NCBI RefSeq assembly: GCF_014635065.1
Contig: NZ_BMCG01000004.1
Coordinates: 124,001 to 188,000, forward strand
From: Oxalicibacterium flavum
Lineage (GTDB): Bacteria; Pseudomonadota; Gammaproteobacteria; Burkholderiales; Burkholderiaceae_D
Direction: 5' to 3'
DNA: 64,000 nucleotides
A program made the position numbers and the translations under genes. This document shows, in pieces, positions 29,133 to 38,119 of this stretch. Position 1 is the stretch's first letter, and each line of letters opens with the position of its first letter. The notes beneath the pieces are model-generated. The model made no database searches. It was not told where the DNA came from and saw nothing but the letters and a program-made list of their open reading frames with translations.

Positions 29133-30157
29133 GCCGGCCAACCGTTCCCCCGGTGCTCGAGGTGCAGAACCTGCAGATGCACTTCGCCGCGCGCGACGGC
29201 GTGGTGCGCGCGGTGGATGACGTGTCGTTTTCGGTCGGGCGCGGCCGCGTGCTCGGCATCGTCGGCGAATCGGGTTCGGGCAAGTCGATGACGGCCTATT
29301 CGATCATGCGTCTGATCGATGCGCCGGGCCGCATCGTCGGCGGGCGCGTGCTGCTGCACGGTGAAGACCTGCTGGAAAAATCGCCCGAGCAGATGCGGCG
29401 CGTGCGCGGCGACCGCATCGCCATGATCTTCCAGGACCCCATGATGACGCTCAACCCGGTGCTGCGCATCGACACGCAGATGATCGAGGCGGTGCGCGCG
29501 CATCGCAACGTCTCGCGCGGCGAGGCGCTGGCACTGGCGCGCGAAGCCCTGGTGCGCGTCGGCATCGCCGCGCCCGACGAGCGGCTGACATCGTATCCGC
29601 ACCAGTTCTCTGGCGGCATGCGGCAGCGCGTGGCGATCGCGATCGCACTGCTCAACAAGCCCGACCTCATCATCTGCGACGAACCGACCACCGCGCTCGA
29701 CGTCACGATCCAGGGCCAGATCCTGCACGAGATGCAGACGCTGTGCCGCGAATCGGACACTGCGCTGATCTGGATCACGCACGACCTGTCGGTAGTGGCC
29801 GGACTGGCCGACGAGCTGTGCGTAATGTACGCGGGCCGCGTGGTCGAGAGCGGCAGCGTGCAGCGGGTGATCGAGACGCCGCGCCATCCCTATACGCAGG
29901 GCCTGATCGCCTCGTCGCCGTCGCGCAACCGGCGCGGCGCACCGCTGCATCAGATTGCCGGCAGCACGCCGTCGCTCCTGAACCTGCCGTCGGGCTGCGC
30001 CTTCCGCACGCGCTGCGCACACGCGACCGACATCTGCGCGACGACCCCGCCGCTGTCGCAGGATGACGCTGCGGGGCGCACCTGGCGCTGCTTCCATCCG
30101 CTGCACGAAGCGGCAATGCGGGGGGCGGTTATCCATGAGGAGGGCAGTGATGGCTGA
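29129..30157 (+). CDS. peptide ABC transporter ATPase (DppD type)
   Basis: 342 residues. The nucleotide-binding motifs are Walker A GESGSGKS, Q-loop IFQDPMMTLNP, signature FSGGMRQR, Walker B LIICDEPTTALD and the H-loop THD. The C-terminal oligopeptide-transporter extension keeps the cysteine cluster CAFRTRCAHATDIC, which in this family can bind an iron-sulfur cluster. It powers peptide import together with the DppF-like subunit. Confidence 0.95.
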   Translation: MSRPTVPPVLEVQNLQMHFAARDGVVRAVDDVSFSVGRGRVLGIVGESGSGKSMTAYSIMRLIDAPGRIVGGRVLLHGEDLLEKSPEQMRRVRGDRIAMIFQDPMMTLNPVLRIDTQMIEAVRAHRNVSRGEALALAREALVRVGIAAPDERLTSYPHQFSGGMRQRVAIAIALLNKPDLIICDEPTTALDVTIQGQILHEMQTLCRESDTALIWITHDLSVVAGLADELCVMYAGRVVESGSVQRVIETPRHPYTQGLIASSPSRNRRGAPLHQIAGSTPSLLNLPSGCAFRTRCAHATDICATTPPLSQDDAAGRTWRCFHPLHEAAMRGAVIHEEGSDG

Positions 30158-31157
30158 CGAGCGCAAGCCACTGCTGTCGCTGCACAAGGTCTCCAAGCGC
30201 TTTGCGCGTCCGCTGGATGCGGCGTCGCGCATCGCCAACCTGTTCGGCGCGCAACGCGCGCCGCAGACGGTGCACGCGGTTGACGAGGCGACGCTGGGCA
30301 TCCACGCCGGCGAGGTGGTCGGGCTGGTTGGCGAATCCGGCTGCGGCAAATCGACGCTGGGCCGCATGGCGGTCGGCCTGCATACGCTGTCGTCGGGCGT
30401 GCGCGAGTGGAAGGGCGAAGACCTCGCGCAGTTGAATGCGGCGCAGCGGCGCAGGGCGCAGCTCGGCATGCAGATGATCTTCCAGGACCCGTACGCCTCG
30501 CTGAATCCGCGCCTGCGCGTGCGCGACATCATCGGCGAGGCGCCCGTGGTGCATGGCATGGCGGCGGCCGGCGAGCGCGACGAACTGGTGGCGTCGCTGC
30601 TGCAGAAGGTGGGCCTCGATCCTTCGGTGGCGCGCCGTTTTCCGCACCAGTTTTCCGGCGGGCAGCGTGCGCGCATCGGCATTGCGCGCGCCCTGGCGGT
30701 CAATCCCGAACTGCTGGTCTGCGACGAGGCGGTGGCGGCGCTCGACGTCTCGATCCAGGCGCAGGTGCTCAATCTCTTCATGCGCCTGCGCGACGAACTG
30801 GCGCTGACCTATCTGTTCATCAGCCACGACCTCGGGGTGGTGCGCCACATCTCGGACCGTGTGCTGATCATGTACCTGGGCCGCATCGTCGAATCGGCGC
30901 CGACCGACGCGCTGTTCGCGCAGCCCAACCATCCCTACACGGTCGCGCTGCTGGCCTCGGCGCCGAAGCTGGAAGCGCGGAAGGTCGCCTTCCACGCCGT
31001 CAAGGGCGAGATTCCCTCGCCGCTGCATCCGCCCTCGGGCTGCCATTTCCATCCGCGCTGCCCGCACGCGATGCCGCGCTGCCGCGACGAACAGCCGCCG
31101 CTGAAGGAAGTCGCGCCGCGCCATTTCTCGGCCTGCCATCTGAACGACGTGCCGTAG
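30150..31157 (+). CDS. peptide ABC transporter ATPase (DppF type)
   Basis: 335 residues from the ATG at 30150, chosen for the GAGGAGGG site; the start lies inside the last codons of the preceding ATPase gene. Motifs are Walker A GESGCGKS, Q-loop IFQDPYASLNPR, signature FSGGQRAR and Walker B LLVCDEAVAALD. The C-terminal CHFHPRCPHAMPRC is the cysteine cluster usual in the family. It is the last gene of the operon. Confidence 0.95.
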   Translation: MADERKPLLSLHKVSKRFARPLDAASRIANLFGAQRAPQTVHAVDEATLGIHAGEVVGLVGESGCGKSTLGRMAVGLHTLSSGVREWKGEDLAQLNAAQRRRAQLGMQMIFQDPYASLNPRLRVRDIIGEAPVVHGMAAAGERDELVASLLQKVGLDPSVARRFPHQFSGGQRARIGIARALAVNPELLVCDEAVAALDVSIQAQVLNLFMRLRDELALTYLFISHDLGVVRHISDRVLIMYLGRIVESAPTDALFAQPNHPYTVALLASAPKLEARKVAFHAVKGEIPSPLHPPSGCHFHPRCPHAMPRCRDEQPPLKEVAPRHFSACHLNDVP

Positions 31158-31308
31158 GAACGCAGAAATGGCGACGAAATTGGCGCGGGGAAATTGACGC
31201 CAGGGAATTGGTCTGTTTTACGCCACGCTTTTTCAGGTTCCGATTGCCGGATGATGTAATTTCGACAATGCTTCGATTGCGCATGCGCGTATCCGAATCG
31301 GAGGCATC

Positions 31309-31998
31309 ATGAACATCCAATGGCACACCACGCTCGCATTGGCAGCCGGCATGCTGACTGCGTCCGGCGCCGCCAGGGCCGATCTGGTCTATACCTACAC
31401 CAGCGGCGAGATGGAGCGGATCTCGTCGTACCTGTACGGTGTGCCGGACGAATACGGCATGCCGACCACGCCCGGCTTCTCGTTCTCGTTCGCGGTGAGG
31501 GAAAGCTGGCTGTCGTCGTCGCAACCGATCACGCTGACGCTGCCGGCCAGCGGCGCATCGACTGTCGATCAGCATTTCGCCAGCGCGCCGGCCGTGGCCG
31601 GCAGCGGCAACACGGTGACCATCAATCCCGACCGCAGCATTGCGGGCTGGAACTTCAACCTGCTGCTGACGGAATCGGTGCCGGTGCCGCCCTTCGATCC
31701 GCGCATCACGCTGGGCTCGGTCTTCGGCGCCGACACCTGCAACTGCAGCACCTTCCGCTACGACACCATCCTCTACCTCGATCGCGGCTGGGGTTATGTG
31801 GAACTCGGCCCGGCGCAAGTCACCTATCGCAGCGATTCCCTGCCCGGCAACTGGTCGGTCGCGGCTGTCTCGGCCGTGCCCGAACCGCAGACGTATCTGA
31901 TGATGCTGGGCGGACTGGCCGTGATGGGTAGCGTCGCATGGCGGCGCAGCAGACGGCAGGAAGGCCGCATCGCCGGCAAGGCCTTGCTGCCGGCCTGA
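31309..31998 (+). CDS. PEP-CTERM sorting-domain protein
   Basis: 229 residues with a signal peptide (TASGAARA) and a C-terminal PEP-CTERM tripartite tail: VPEPQTYLMMLGG, a short membrane helix, then WRRSRRQ. The tail is recognised by an exosortase (EpsH/XrtA type), which should cleave and anchor or release the protein outside the inner membrane. The ectodomain is a beta-rich unknown with a Cys-x-Cys pair (TCNCS). No exosortase or exopolysaccharide genes are in the window. A GGAGG site fixes the start. Confidence 0.85.
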   Translation: MNIQWHTTLALAAGMLTASGAARADLVYTYTSGEMERISSYLYGVPDEYGMPTTPGFSFSFAVRESWLSSSQPITLTLPASGASTVDQHFASAPAVAGSGNTVTINPDRSIAGWNFNLLLTESVPVPPFDPRITLGSVFGADTCNCSTFRYDTILYLDRGWGYVELGPAQVTYRSDSLPGNWSVAAVSAVPEPQTYLMMLGGLAVMGSVAWRRSRRQEGRIAGKALLPA

Positions 31999-32007
31999 TG
32001 CCGCAGT

Positions 32008-32718
32008 TTACTGGCGCAGCAGGTGCATGAACAGCGCGCTGCCGAGCACGTTGACCACGCCGACCATCACCATGATGAGCCCGGCCACCGCGCCTTCCTC
32101 GGTGCCGACCTCGCGTGCGCGCGCCACGCCGGCGCCGTGTGCGCCCATGCCGAACAGCGCGCCGCGCGCGAGCGCCGAGCGCAGCGGCAGGCAGGCGATC
32201 ACGATGTCGCCGAGCGCCGCGCCGGCTACGCCGGTCACCACCACGAACACCGCCGTCAGTTCCGGAATGCCGCCGATGGTGCCCGAGACTTCCATCGCGA
32301 ACGGCGTCGTCATCGAGCGCGGCAGCAGGCTTTCGCGCAGGGCGGCGTCGAAATGGAAGACGCTGGCGAGCAGCCAGCCGGAGGCGATCGCGGCCACGCT
32401 GCCGGCCAGCACGCCGATCAGCAGCACCGGCCAGTGGCGGCGGATCAGCGCGCGCTGCTCGTAGATCGGCACCGCGAAGGCGACCGTGGCCGGCCCCAGC
32501 AGTGCCACCAGCCAGTGCGTGCCGAGAATGTAGTCGCCATAGCTGACGCGCAGCAGGCAGGCGGCGGCGATCAGCGGCAGCGGCGTGATCAGCAGCGGCG
32601 ACAGCCACCAGCGCGGCCAGCGGCGATACAGGCGCTGCGCGCCCAGGTAGAGGACGATGGTGGCGACCGACCACACCGGCGTCGCCACCAGCGGATTGGC
32701 CCAGTCGATGGCGATCAT
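32008..32718 (-). CDS. lrgB: LrgB/CidB-family membrane protein
   Basis: 236 residues with about seven membrane helices. The conserved stretches SMTTPFAMEVSGTIGGIPELTA and GMGAHGAGVARAREVGTEEGA are diagnostic of LrgB/YohK. Its start overlaps the lrgA stop by ATGA. Together the pair is thought to act as an antiholin/holin-like or metabolite (glycolate, pyruvate) transport system in the inner membrane. Confidence 0.93.
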   Translation of the reverse strand: MIAIDWANPLVATPVWSVATIVLYLGAQRLYRRWPRWWLSPLLITPLPLIAAACLLRVSYGDYILGTHWLVALLGPATVAFAVPIYEQRALIRRHWPVLLIGVLAGSVAAIASGWLLASVFHFDAALRESLLPRSMTTPFAMEVSGTIGGIPELTAVFVVVTGVAGAALGDIVIACLPLRSALARGALFGMGAHGAGVARAREVGTEEGAVAGLIMVMVGVVNVLGSALFMHLLRQ

Positions 32719-33125
32719 TGCGCGGCCTCGCGCCGCTGCCGCCAGCGGAAGCACAGTTCCACCGTCCACGCCGTGCTCGCCATCACGATCAGCGTGCCGG
32801 CCAGGATCGCCAACAACAGCTTGAGGCCGGTCCAGCCGAGAAATTCCGGATGATTCATCACCGCCAGCACGGCCGGCACGAAGAACAGCAGCATCTGCGC
32901 CAGCAGGAAATCCGACCCCTTCTTGACCGCCGGCAGCCGCAGCCAGCCGCTCAGCAGCAGCGCCAGCATCAGTCCCATGCCGACGATGCTGCCGGGCACC
33001 GGCAGGCCGGCAAGACGCACGATGAGCTGGCCGGCCTGCCACGCCGCGGCCAGCAAGGCGGCTTGCCACAGCAGGCTGGTGCGCAGGCGGCGGCGCAGTG
33101 GAACATGGATTCTGGCGATGGACAT
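32715..33125 (-). CDS. lrgA: LrgA/CidA-family membrane protein
   Basis: 136 residues with four membrane helices. GLPVPGSIVGMGLMLALL and LLFFVPAVLAVM are the family hallmarks. The ATG at 33125 has AAGGAG seven bases before it; a frame extension upstream has no support. It is the first gene of the lrgAB pair and divergent from a LysR regulator. Confidence 0.92.
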   Translation of the reverse strand: MSIARIHVPLRRRLRTSLLWQAALLAAAWQAGQLIVRLAGLPVPGSIVGMGLMLALLLSGWLRLPAVKKGSDFLLAQMLLFFVPAVLAVMNHPEFLGWTGLKLLLAILAGTLIVMASTAWTVELCFRWRQRREAAQ

Positions 33126-33231
33126 GGCGAACTCCTTGGCTATCCCTTGTGGGGTCATCCTTTGCGAGCATTCCCTTTGGGGGAGGGCCCTTTGCTGCAG
33201 CCAGTTTACGCCGCGCGCTCCCATCTATAAA

Positions 33232-33246
33232 ATGAATCGTTTTCAT
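33232..33246. promoter_or_regulatory. LysR-type operator between lrgA and its regulator
   Basis: ATGAA-N5-TTCAT is a small perfect inverted repeat that contains T-N11-A, the usual LysR recognition layout. It lies 26 bases before the LysR ATG and about 107 before lrgA. A TATAAA box (33225-33230) just upstream could serve the LysR gene, so the site would suit autorepression. Confidence 0.45.
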
Positions 33247-33271
33247 AACAACCATTCCTGAAAGGAATGTC

Positions 33272-34141
33272 ATGGAGCTGCGCACCCTGCGTGCCTTCGT
33301 CGAGGTGGTCCGGCAGGGCGGCTTTTCGCCGGCTGCGCGCACGCTGTTCACCACGCAGTCGAACGTCAGCAAGGCAGTCAAGTCGCTGGAGGAAGAACTC
33401 GGCTGCCAGCTGCTCGACCGCATCGGCCATCGCAGCGTGCTGACCGAGGCCGGCGTGATCGTCCACGAGCGCGCGCAGGCCATGCTGGCCGCCGCCGACA
33501 GCCTGGTCGACGAGCTCGACGCGCTGCGCGGCATGCGGCGCGGCACCTTGCGCATCGGCCTGCCGCCGGTCGGCAGCGACATCCTGTTCGCGCCGCTGCT
33601 GGCGCGCTACCGCGCCAAGTACCCGCAGATCGACATTAGCCTGGTCGAGCGCGGCGGCCGCACGCTGCGCGACATGGTGCTGTCGGGCGAGCTCGACCTG
33701 GCAGCCGCCATGTTGCCGGTCGACGAGGAACAGTTCGAATGGAAGCCGGTGCGCACCGAGCCGGTCGACGCGCTGGTCAACCTCGCGCATCCGCTGGCGA
33801 AGCAGAAGCAGGTCTCGCTGCGCGAGCTGGCCGACACGCCCTTCGTGCTGTTCGAGTCGAGCTTCGCGTTGAACCAGGTGATTTTGGATGCCTGCCATCG
33901 CCAGGGCTTCGCGCCGCGGGTGGCGGTCAACAGCAGCCAGATCGATTTCATCGTCGAGCTGATCGCGGTCGGCATGGGCGTGGCCTTCATGCCGCGCCTG
34001 ATCGCGCGCCAGCGCTCGCACCCGCGTGTGCGCCGCATCGCGCTCGACGATGCGGCACTGGAATGGACCATCGCCATGATCTGGCGCCGCGGCGGCCGCC
34101 TGCCGCAGACGGCGCAGGCATGGCTGGACCTGGTGCGTTAG
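33272..34141 (+). CDS. LysR-family regulator next to lrgAB
   Basis: 289 residues. The N-terminal winged helix is plain (LRTLRAFVEVVRQGGFSPAA, TTQSNVSKAVKSLEEELG), followed by the two-lobe effector domain. Divergent placement from lrgAB implies that it controls them, as CidR-type LysR proteins do for cid/lrg operons in other bacteria. Its stop codon overlaps the stop of the broken DUF418 reading frame on the other strand. Confidence 0.9.
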   Translation: MELRTLRAFVEVVRQGGFSPAARTLFTTQSNVSKAVKSLEEELGCQLLDRIGHRSVLTEAGVIVHERAQAMLAAADSLVDELDALRGMRRGTLRIGLPPVGSDILFAPLLARYRAKYPQIDISLVERGGRTLRDMVLSGELDLAAAMLPVDEEQFEWKPVRTEPVDALVNLAHPLAKQKQVSLRELADTPFVLFESSFALNQVILDACHRQGFAPRVAVNSSQIDFIVELIAVGMGVAFMPRLIARQRSHPRVRRIALDDAALEWTIAMIWRRGGRLPQTAQAWLDLVR

Positions 34142-34257
34142 GAACTTTTCGCCAGCCAGCGTCGCTGCCAGCCTTCGATCGGCCCGTTGGCGTGACGCGC
34201 CAGCCACCAGCGGCTCCACAAGGATTGCGCCGCCACGATCGCGCCGGCCAGCGCCAT
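34138..34257 (-). other. detached C-terminal tail of the DUF418 gene
   Basis: Directly after the TGA that ends the DUF418 frame, the same frame continues with ATG for 39 codons (MALAGAIVAAQSLWSRWWLA...) to TAA. The tail has the W-W-x-x-x-x-x-GP-E-x-W pattern typical of the extreme C-terminus of DUF418 proteins. So the native frame is interrupted by a single stop codon rather than a frameshift. Confidence 0.75.
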
Positions 34258-35358
34258 TCAGCCGGTCGGCGGCAAGGTGGCGCCGAGACCGAAGCCGAAG
34301 CCCTGCAGCAGCGCCGCGCACAGCAGCGATTGCAGCAGGTAGTTCGTCAGCGCCATGCGGCCGACCGGCGCCAGCCAGCCTTGCACCGCGCGCATCGGGC
34401 CGCCGTCGGCCAGCATGAAAAGCGCGACATAGCTTGCCGCCAGCAGCATGCCGCCGAGCGGCAGCGTAGCGAACAGGATGTAAGTCCACGGCCACGGGTG
34501 CAGCGGATCGATGGCTTCCAGCAGGCGCATCGTCGCCCATGCCAGGTTGAAGGGCAGGCCGACCGTCAATCCGATCCAGAAGGTGCGCCGCCACAGCATG
34601 CGGTGCCGCCACGGCCGCGTGAGCCAGCCGCGCCGCACCGACCATGCGCCGAGCAGGAACAGCACGGCGACCTGCGGCACGATCAGCAGCGATTGCGCGG
34701 TCATGGTCAGGTAATCCTGCAGCCGCAACTGCGCGATCGCGAGCCAGTCGCCCTGCGTCAGGATTTGGCGCGAGGCTTCCACGCCATCGACCGCGGCCAG
34801 CGCCAGTGCGGCCTGTTCGTCACCGCTCAAGGGTTGCAGGCTCAGCCACAGTCCGACGCCTAGCAATGCGAAGAACGCCAGCAGCCACAGCCGCAGATGC
34901 AGCAGCAGGGTGCGGGCGCGCACGCCGACGATGCCGAGCAGCACCACGCAGCCGAGCAGGCCGTAGAGTGTCAGGATGTCGCCGAACCAGATCAGCGTGC
35001 CGTGCAGCACGCCGCAGGCCAGCAGCCAGAGCAGGCGGCGCCGGTAAAGCCGGCGCGCCTCGTCCCATCGTCCGCTGCGGCGGCGGATGGCGCGCGTGAT
35101 CAGCACCGCGCTGGCGCCGAACAGGAAGGCGAATACCGGATAGAACTTCTGTTCTGCCAGCAGCGCGGTCAGAGCCAGCGACAGCATGTCGGCCAGCGTG
35201 GCATCCGGCGGCAGCACGCCATAGCGCAGCGGCTGGAATCCCCAGACGTGCGACCAGACGTTGACGAACAGGATGCCGAACACGGCGAGCCCGCGCAGCG
35301 CGTCGATGCGGGCCAGGCGAGGGCGGACAGCGGCGGCGGAAGCGGACGAGGCAGTCAA
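34258..35358 (-). CDS. DUF418 family membrane protein, ended early by an in-frame TGA
   Basis: 366 residues with about nine membrane helices. The N-terminus RLARIDALRGLAVFGILFVN and the block FYPVFAFLFGASAVLI are characteristic of the DUF418/YeiB family, whose function is unknown. The last helix and tail of the family are encoded in the same frame just past the TGA (34138-34257), so about 39 residues are lost. This is either a real nonsense mutation or a sequencing error. No RNA structure suggesting recoding was noticed. Confidence 0.85.
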   Translation of the reverse strand: MTASSASAAAVRPRLARIDALRGLAVFGILFVNVWSHVWGFQPLRYGVLPPDATLADMLSLALTALLAEQKFYPVFAFLFGASAVLITRAIRRRSGRWDEARRLYRRRLLWLLACGVLHGTLIWFGDILTLYGLLGCVVLLGIVGVRARTLLLHLRLWLLAFFALLGVGLWLSLQPLSGDEQAALALAAVDGVEASRQILTQGDWLAIAQLRLQDYLTMTAQSLLIVPQVAVLFLLGAWSVRRGWLTRPWRHRMLWRRTFWIGLTVGLPFNLAWATMRLLEAIDPLHPWPWTYILFATLPLGGMLLAASYVALFMLADGGPMRAVQGWLAPVGRMALTNYLLQSLLCAALLQGFGFGLGATLPPTG

Positions 35359-35389
35359 GCGGTGCTGCAGGCAGTGGCGTTCGCGGAAA

Positions 35390-36334
35390 TCAGGCCGGCG
35401 GATTGCCGGCCGTCGTTGTGCCGTTCAGCGTTTTGTCTGCAAACGGGTCGCCATTCTCCTCGACTTCCTGCTTCATGCGCGCCAGCGAGCCGTAGCGCAG
35501 CGCGAACACGCGCGTGAATTCGGCGCCGAACAGGAAGATCTGCGCCGAATAATAGACCCACGCCAGCAGTACTACCAGCGAGCCGGCCGCGCCGAAACTG
35601 GAGCCGATCGAGGCCTTGCCGAGGTAGAGTCCGATCAGGAACTTGCCGATCGTGAACAGCAGCGCGGTGACGATGGCGCCGATCCAGACGTCGCGCCACG
35701 GGATGGAAGCGCGCGGCATGAACTTGTAAATGATGGCGAACAGGCCGGTCACGACGCCGAACGAGATCGCCACGTTCAAGCCTTCGAGCACGATGGTCCA
35801 GCCGCCGAGCATGCTGCTCCACCAGGTGCCGAGTGCCGCCAGCACCGCGCTCAGGATAAGCGAGATGAGCAGCATGAAGCCCAGACCCATCACCATGCCG
35901 AACGACAGCAGGCGCTTGCGCAGCATGCCCATGATGCCGCCTTTTGCTTCGGGCGGAATTTTCCAGATGCGGTCGAGCGAACTCTGCAGTTCGGCGAAGA
36001 CGGCGGTGGCGCCGATGGTCAGCGTGACGATGCCGAGCGTGGCGGCGACGATGCCCTTGCCCGGTTCGCTGGCCGACCTGAGCAATCCTTCGACGGCGCT
36101 GGCGGCGGTGACGCCGACGATGTCGCGCAGCTGTGCGACGATCTCGCCCTGGGCCGCATCGTGGCCGAAGAAGAAGCCGGCGATCGCAATCACGATCACC
36201 AGCATCGGCGCCAGCGAGAAGACGGTGTAGTAGGCGAGCGCCGCGCCCATGCTCGGCGCAAAGTCGTCTAGCCATGCCATGACCGCATCGCGCGTCAGCA
36301 GCCAGGCTTTCTTCGGCAGGGAATCGTCGTTCAT
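35390..36334 (-). CDS. YihY/BrkB-family inner-membrane protein
   Basis: 314 residues with six membrane helices. The N-terminal AALAYYTVFSLAPMLVIVIAIAG and the block FGAAGSLVVLLAWVYYSAQIFLFGAEFTRV are typical of this family, once misnamed ribonuclease BN. Its function is not established. The start at 36334 (MNDDSLPKK) is preferred over a longer frame reaching 36412. Confidence 0.92.
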   Translation of the reverse strand: MNDDSLPKKAWLLTRDAVMAWLDDFAPSMGAALAYYTVFSLAPMLVIVIAIAGFFFGHDAAQGEIVAQLRDIVGVTAASAVEGLLRSASEPGKGIVAATLGIVTLTIGATAVFAELQSSLDRIWKIPPEAKGGIMGMLRKRLLSFGMVMGLGFMLLISLILSAVLAALGTWWSSMLGGWTIVLEGLNVAISFGVVTGLFAIIYKFMPRASIPWRDVWIGAIVTALLFTIGKFLIGLYLGKASIGSSFGAAGSLVVLLAWVYYSAQIFLFGAEFTRVFALRYGSLARMKQEVEENGDPFADKTLNGTTTAGNPPA

Positions 36335-36419
36335 CGGGTGCGGACCTTTCGCGGCATGGACTGCCTGTTGTTCTTCATGCGCGCAGCGTACCACCTGTGC
36401 GCGTTTGTGCAAGTGTGCT

Positions 36420-37343
36420 TCATGCTGTGCGCGACCCCAGGGAAGCGAGCGCGGCCGGTACCTCGTCGGCGATCTCGCGCGCGAGGAAGCCGAGCGGTCC
36501 GATGCGCTGCGCCAGCCGCCGTCCCGCCTGCGCGTGCAGCATCACGCCGCAGGCCGCGGCCTGTTCGACGCTGGCGCCGCGCGCGGCGAGGCCGGCGATG
36601 ATGCCGGCCAGCACGTCGCCGGAACCCGAGCTGGCGAGGCCGATGTTGTCGCCCGCATGCTCCCAGTTCTGGCCGGACGGCGCGGCGATGCAGGTGGTCG
36701 CGCCCTTCAGCGCCACCACCGCGTTCCAGTTCTTTGCGGCGTCGCGCGCCGCGCCGTGCGGATCGGCGCGCACGGTTTGCTTGTCGTCGCCGAGCAGGCG
36801 TGCCATCTCGCCCGCGTGCGGCGTCAGGATCAGACGCGTGGGACCGGTGTTCTCGCCATCTTCCTGGTAGGCCTGGCTGCCGCGCACCACGGCCATGGCA
36901 CAGGCGTCGAGCACGATCTTCGCGTCGGGAAACTGCGGTAGCAGCGCGCGCACGAAGGTGCAGACCGCATTCTCGTCCTGCATGCCGGGACCGATCAGGA
37001 TGGCATCGAGATTGCGGCGCGCCAGCGGCTCGAAGAGATCGACGCAGTGCGCGGGAATGCCGCCGCCGTCGGTTTCCGGCAGGCCGATCACGCGCGACTC
37101 GGGCAGGGCCGAGGCCACCAACTGCGCCACGCTTTGTCCGGTCGCCACCGACAGCTTGCCGGCGCCGGCGCGCAGCGCGGCGGTAGCGGCCAGGATCACC
37201 GCGCCCGGCATCTGGCGCGAGCCGCCGATCACCAGCACATGGCCGCGTTCTTCCTTGTCACCGTCGGGCGACGGCATGGGCAGCGGCCATGCCTGCAGCA
37301 GGTCGGCGTCGAGCGTGGTGACGGCGGAGTCGATGGCGGCCAT
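36420..37343 (-). CDS. nnrD: ADP-dependent NAD(P)H-hydrate dehydratase
   Basis: 307 residues, the C-terminal (YjeF-C) type without the NnrE epimerase domain. Ribokinase-like motifs are visible: HVLVIGGSRQMPGAVILAA, LTPHAGEMARLLG and the anion-hole loop SGSGDVLAGIIAGL. It repairs hydrated NADH/NADPH in the cytoplasm using ADP. It starts 5 bases after the histidine-phosphatase stop and forms a two-gene operon with it. Confidence 0.93.
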   Translation of the reverse strand: MAAIDSAVTTLDADLLQAWPLPMPSPDGDKEERGHVLVIGGSRQMPGAVILAATAALRAGAGKLSVATGQSVAQLVASALPESRVIGLPETDGGGIPAHCVDLFEPLARRNLDAILIGPGMQDENAVCTFVRALLPQFPDAKIVLDACAMAVVRGSQAYQEDGENTGPTRLILTPHAGEMARLLGDDKQTVRADPHGAARDAAKNWNAVVALKGATTCIAAPSGQNWEHAGDNIGLASSGSGDVLAGIIAGLAARGASVEQAAACGVMLHAQAGRRLAQRIGPLGFLAREIADEVPAALASLGSRTA

Positions 37344-37348
37344 GGGTA

Positions 37349-38119
37349 TCAGGGTTTGGGGGCGCCGGTCTTGTCGGGCGCGTCGGTGATGGCGGCACCG
37401 GCTTCGAGCAGCGGTGCGACGAAGTTGGTCATGCGCAGTTCGAGCTGGCCGAACTTGCCGATGTTGGGGTTGTAGCGGTACGAGGTGACAGAGCAGTTGG
37501 GCACGTCGCTGGCGCGGTCGATGCCGAGGATCTTGCTCTCGTCCATGTGTTCGAGCAGGTAGCGGAAGCAGTGCACGATCACCTGGTGGCAGACGATCAG
37601 CACGCGCTCGCCCGGATATTCGCGCGTGATGGTGTCGAGCGCATTGCGCAGGCGCAGGATCACGTCGCACCAGCTTTCGCCGCCGGGCGGACGGAAGTAG
37701 AACTTGCCGACGTGCTGGCGCTGTTCGTAGAGTTCGGGATGATGGCGCGCGATGCCGAGTTGCGTCAGGCGATCGAGGATGCCGAACTCCTTTTCGCGCA
37801 GACGCTCGTCGTTGATGAAGGTGTGTGGCGGATCGTTGTCGCCGATGCCTTCGAGGATCAGCTGCGCCGTGTGCCGCGCGCGCAGGTAGGGCGACGACAG
37901 CACCACCGTCGGCTTGTGTTCGGGCGCGAGATTGCCGAACCAGTGGCCGAGCGCGCGGGCCTGCTGTTCGCCAAGTTCGGACAGCGGCACGTCGATGTCG
38001 CGCTCGGCGATGTCGATGATCGCAAAGCCGCCGGTTTCGGCCACTTCGCGCGCCACGTTGCCGGAGCTCTGTCCGTGCCGCACCAGCCAGATCTGTTCGG
38101 GCCACTTCTGGTTCGTCAT
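37349..38119 (-). CDS. histidine phosphatase family protein
   Basis: 256 residues. The phosphoglycerate-mutase-like catalytic motif LVRHGQSSGN is near the N-terminus, and the second catalytic histidine is in VLIVCHQVIVH; EKEFG supplies the acid region. The precise substrate cannot be told. Its pairing with nnrD is notable, since some members act on nucleotides or cofactors, but that link is inference. Confidence 0.9.
   Translation of the reverse strand: MTNQKWPEQIWLVRHGQSSGNVAREVAETGGFAIIDIAERDIDVPLSELGEQQARALGHWFGNLAPEHKPTVVLSSPYLRARHTAQLILEGIGDNDPPHTFINDERLREKEFGILDRLTQLGIARHHPELYEQRQHVGKFYFRPPGGESWCDVILRLRNALDTITREYPGERVLIVCHQVIVHCFRYLLEHMDESKILGIDRASDVPNCSVTSYRYNPNIGKFGQLELRMTNFVAPLLEAGAAITDAPDKTGAPKP

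Noticed and set aside
34258-34260. Selenocysteine or programmed read-through at the DUF418 TGA
   Set aside because: No selenocysteine-type stem-loop was noticed and the family has no known selenoproteins; a plain nonsense mutation or sequence error is simpler.
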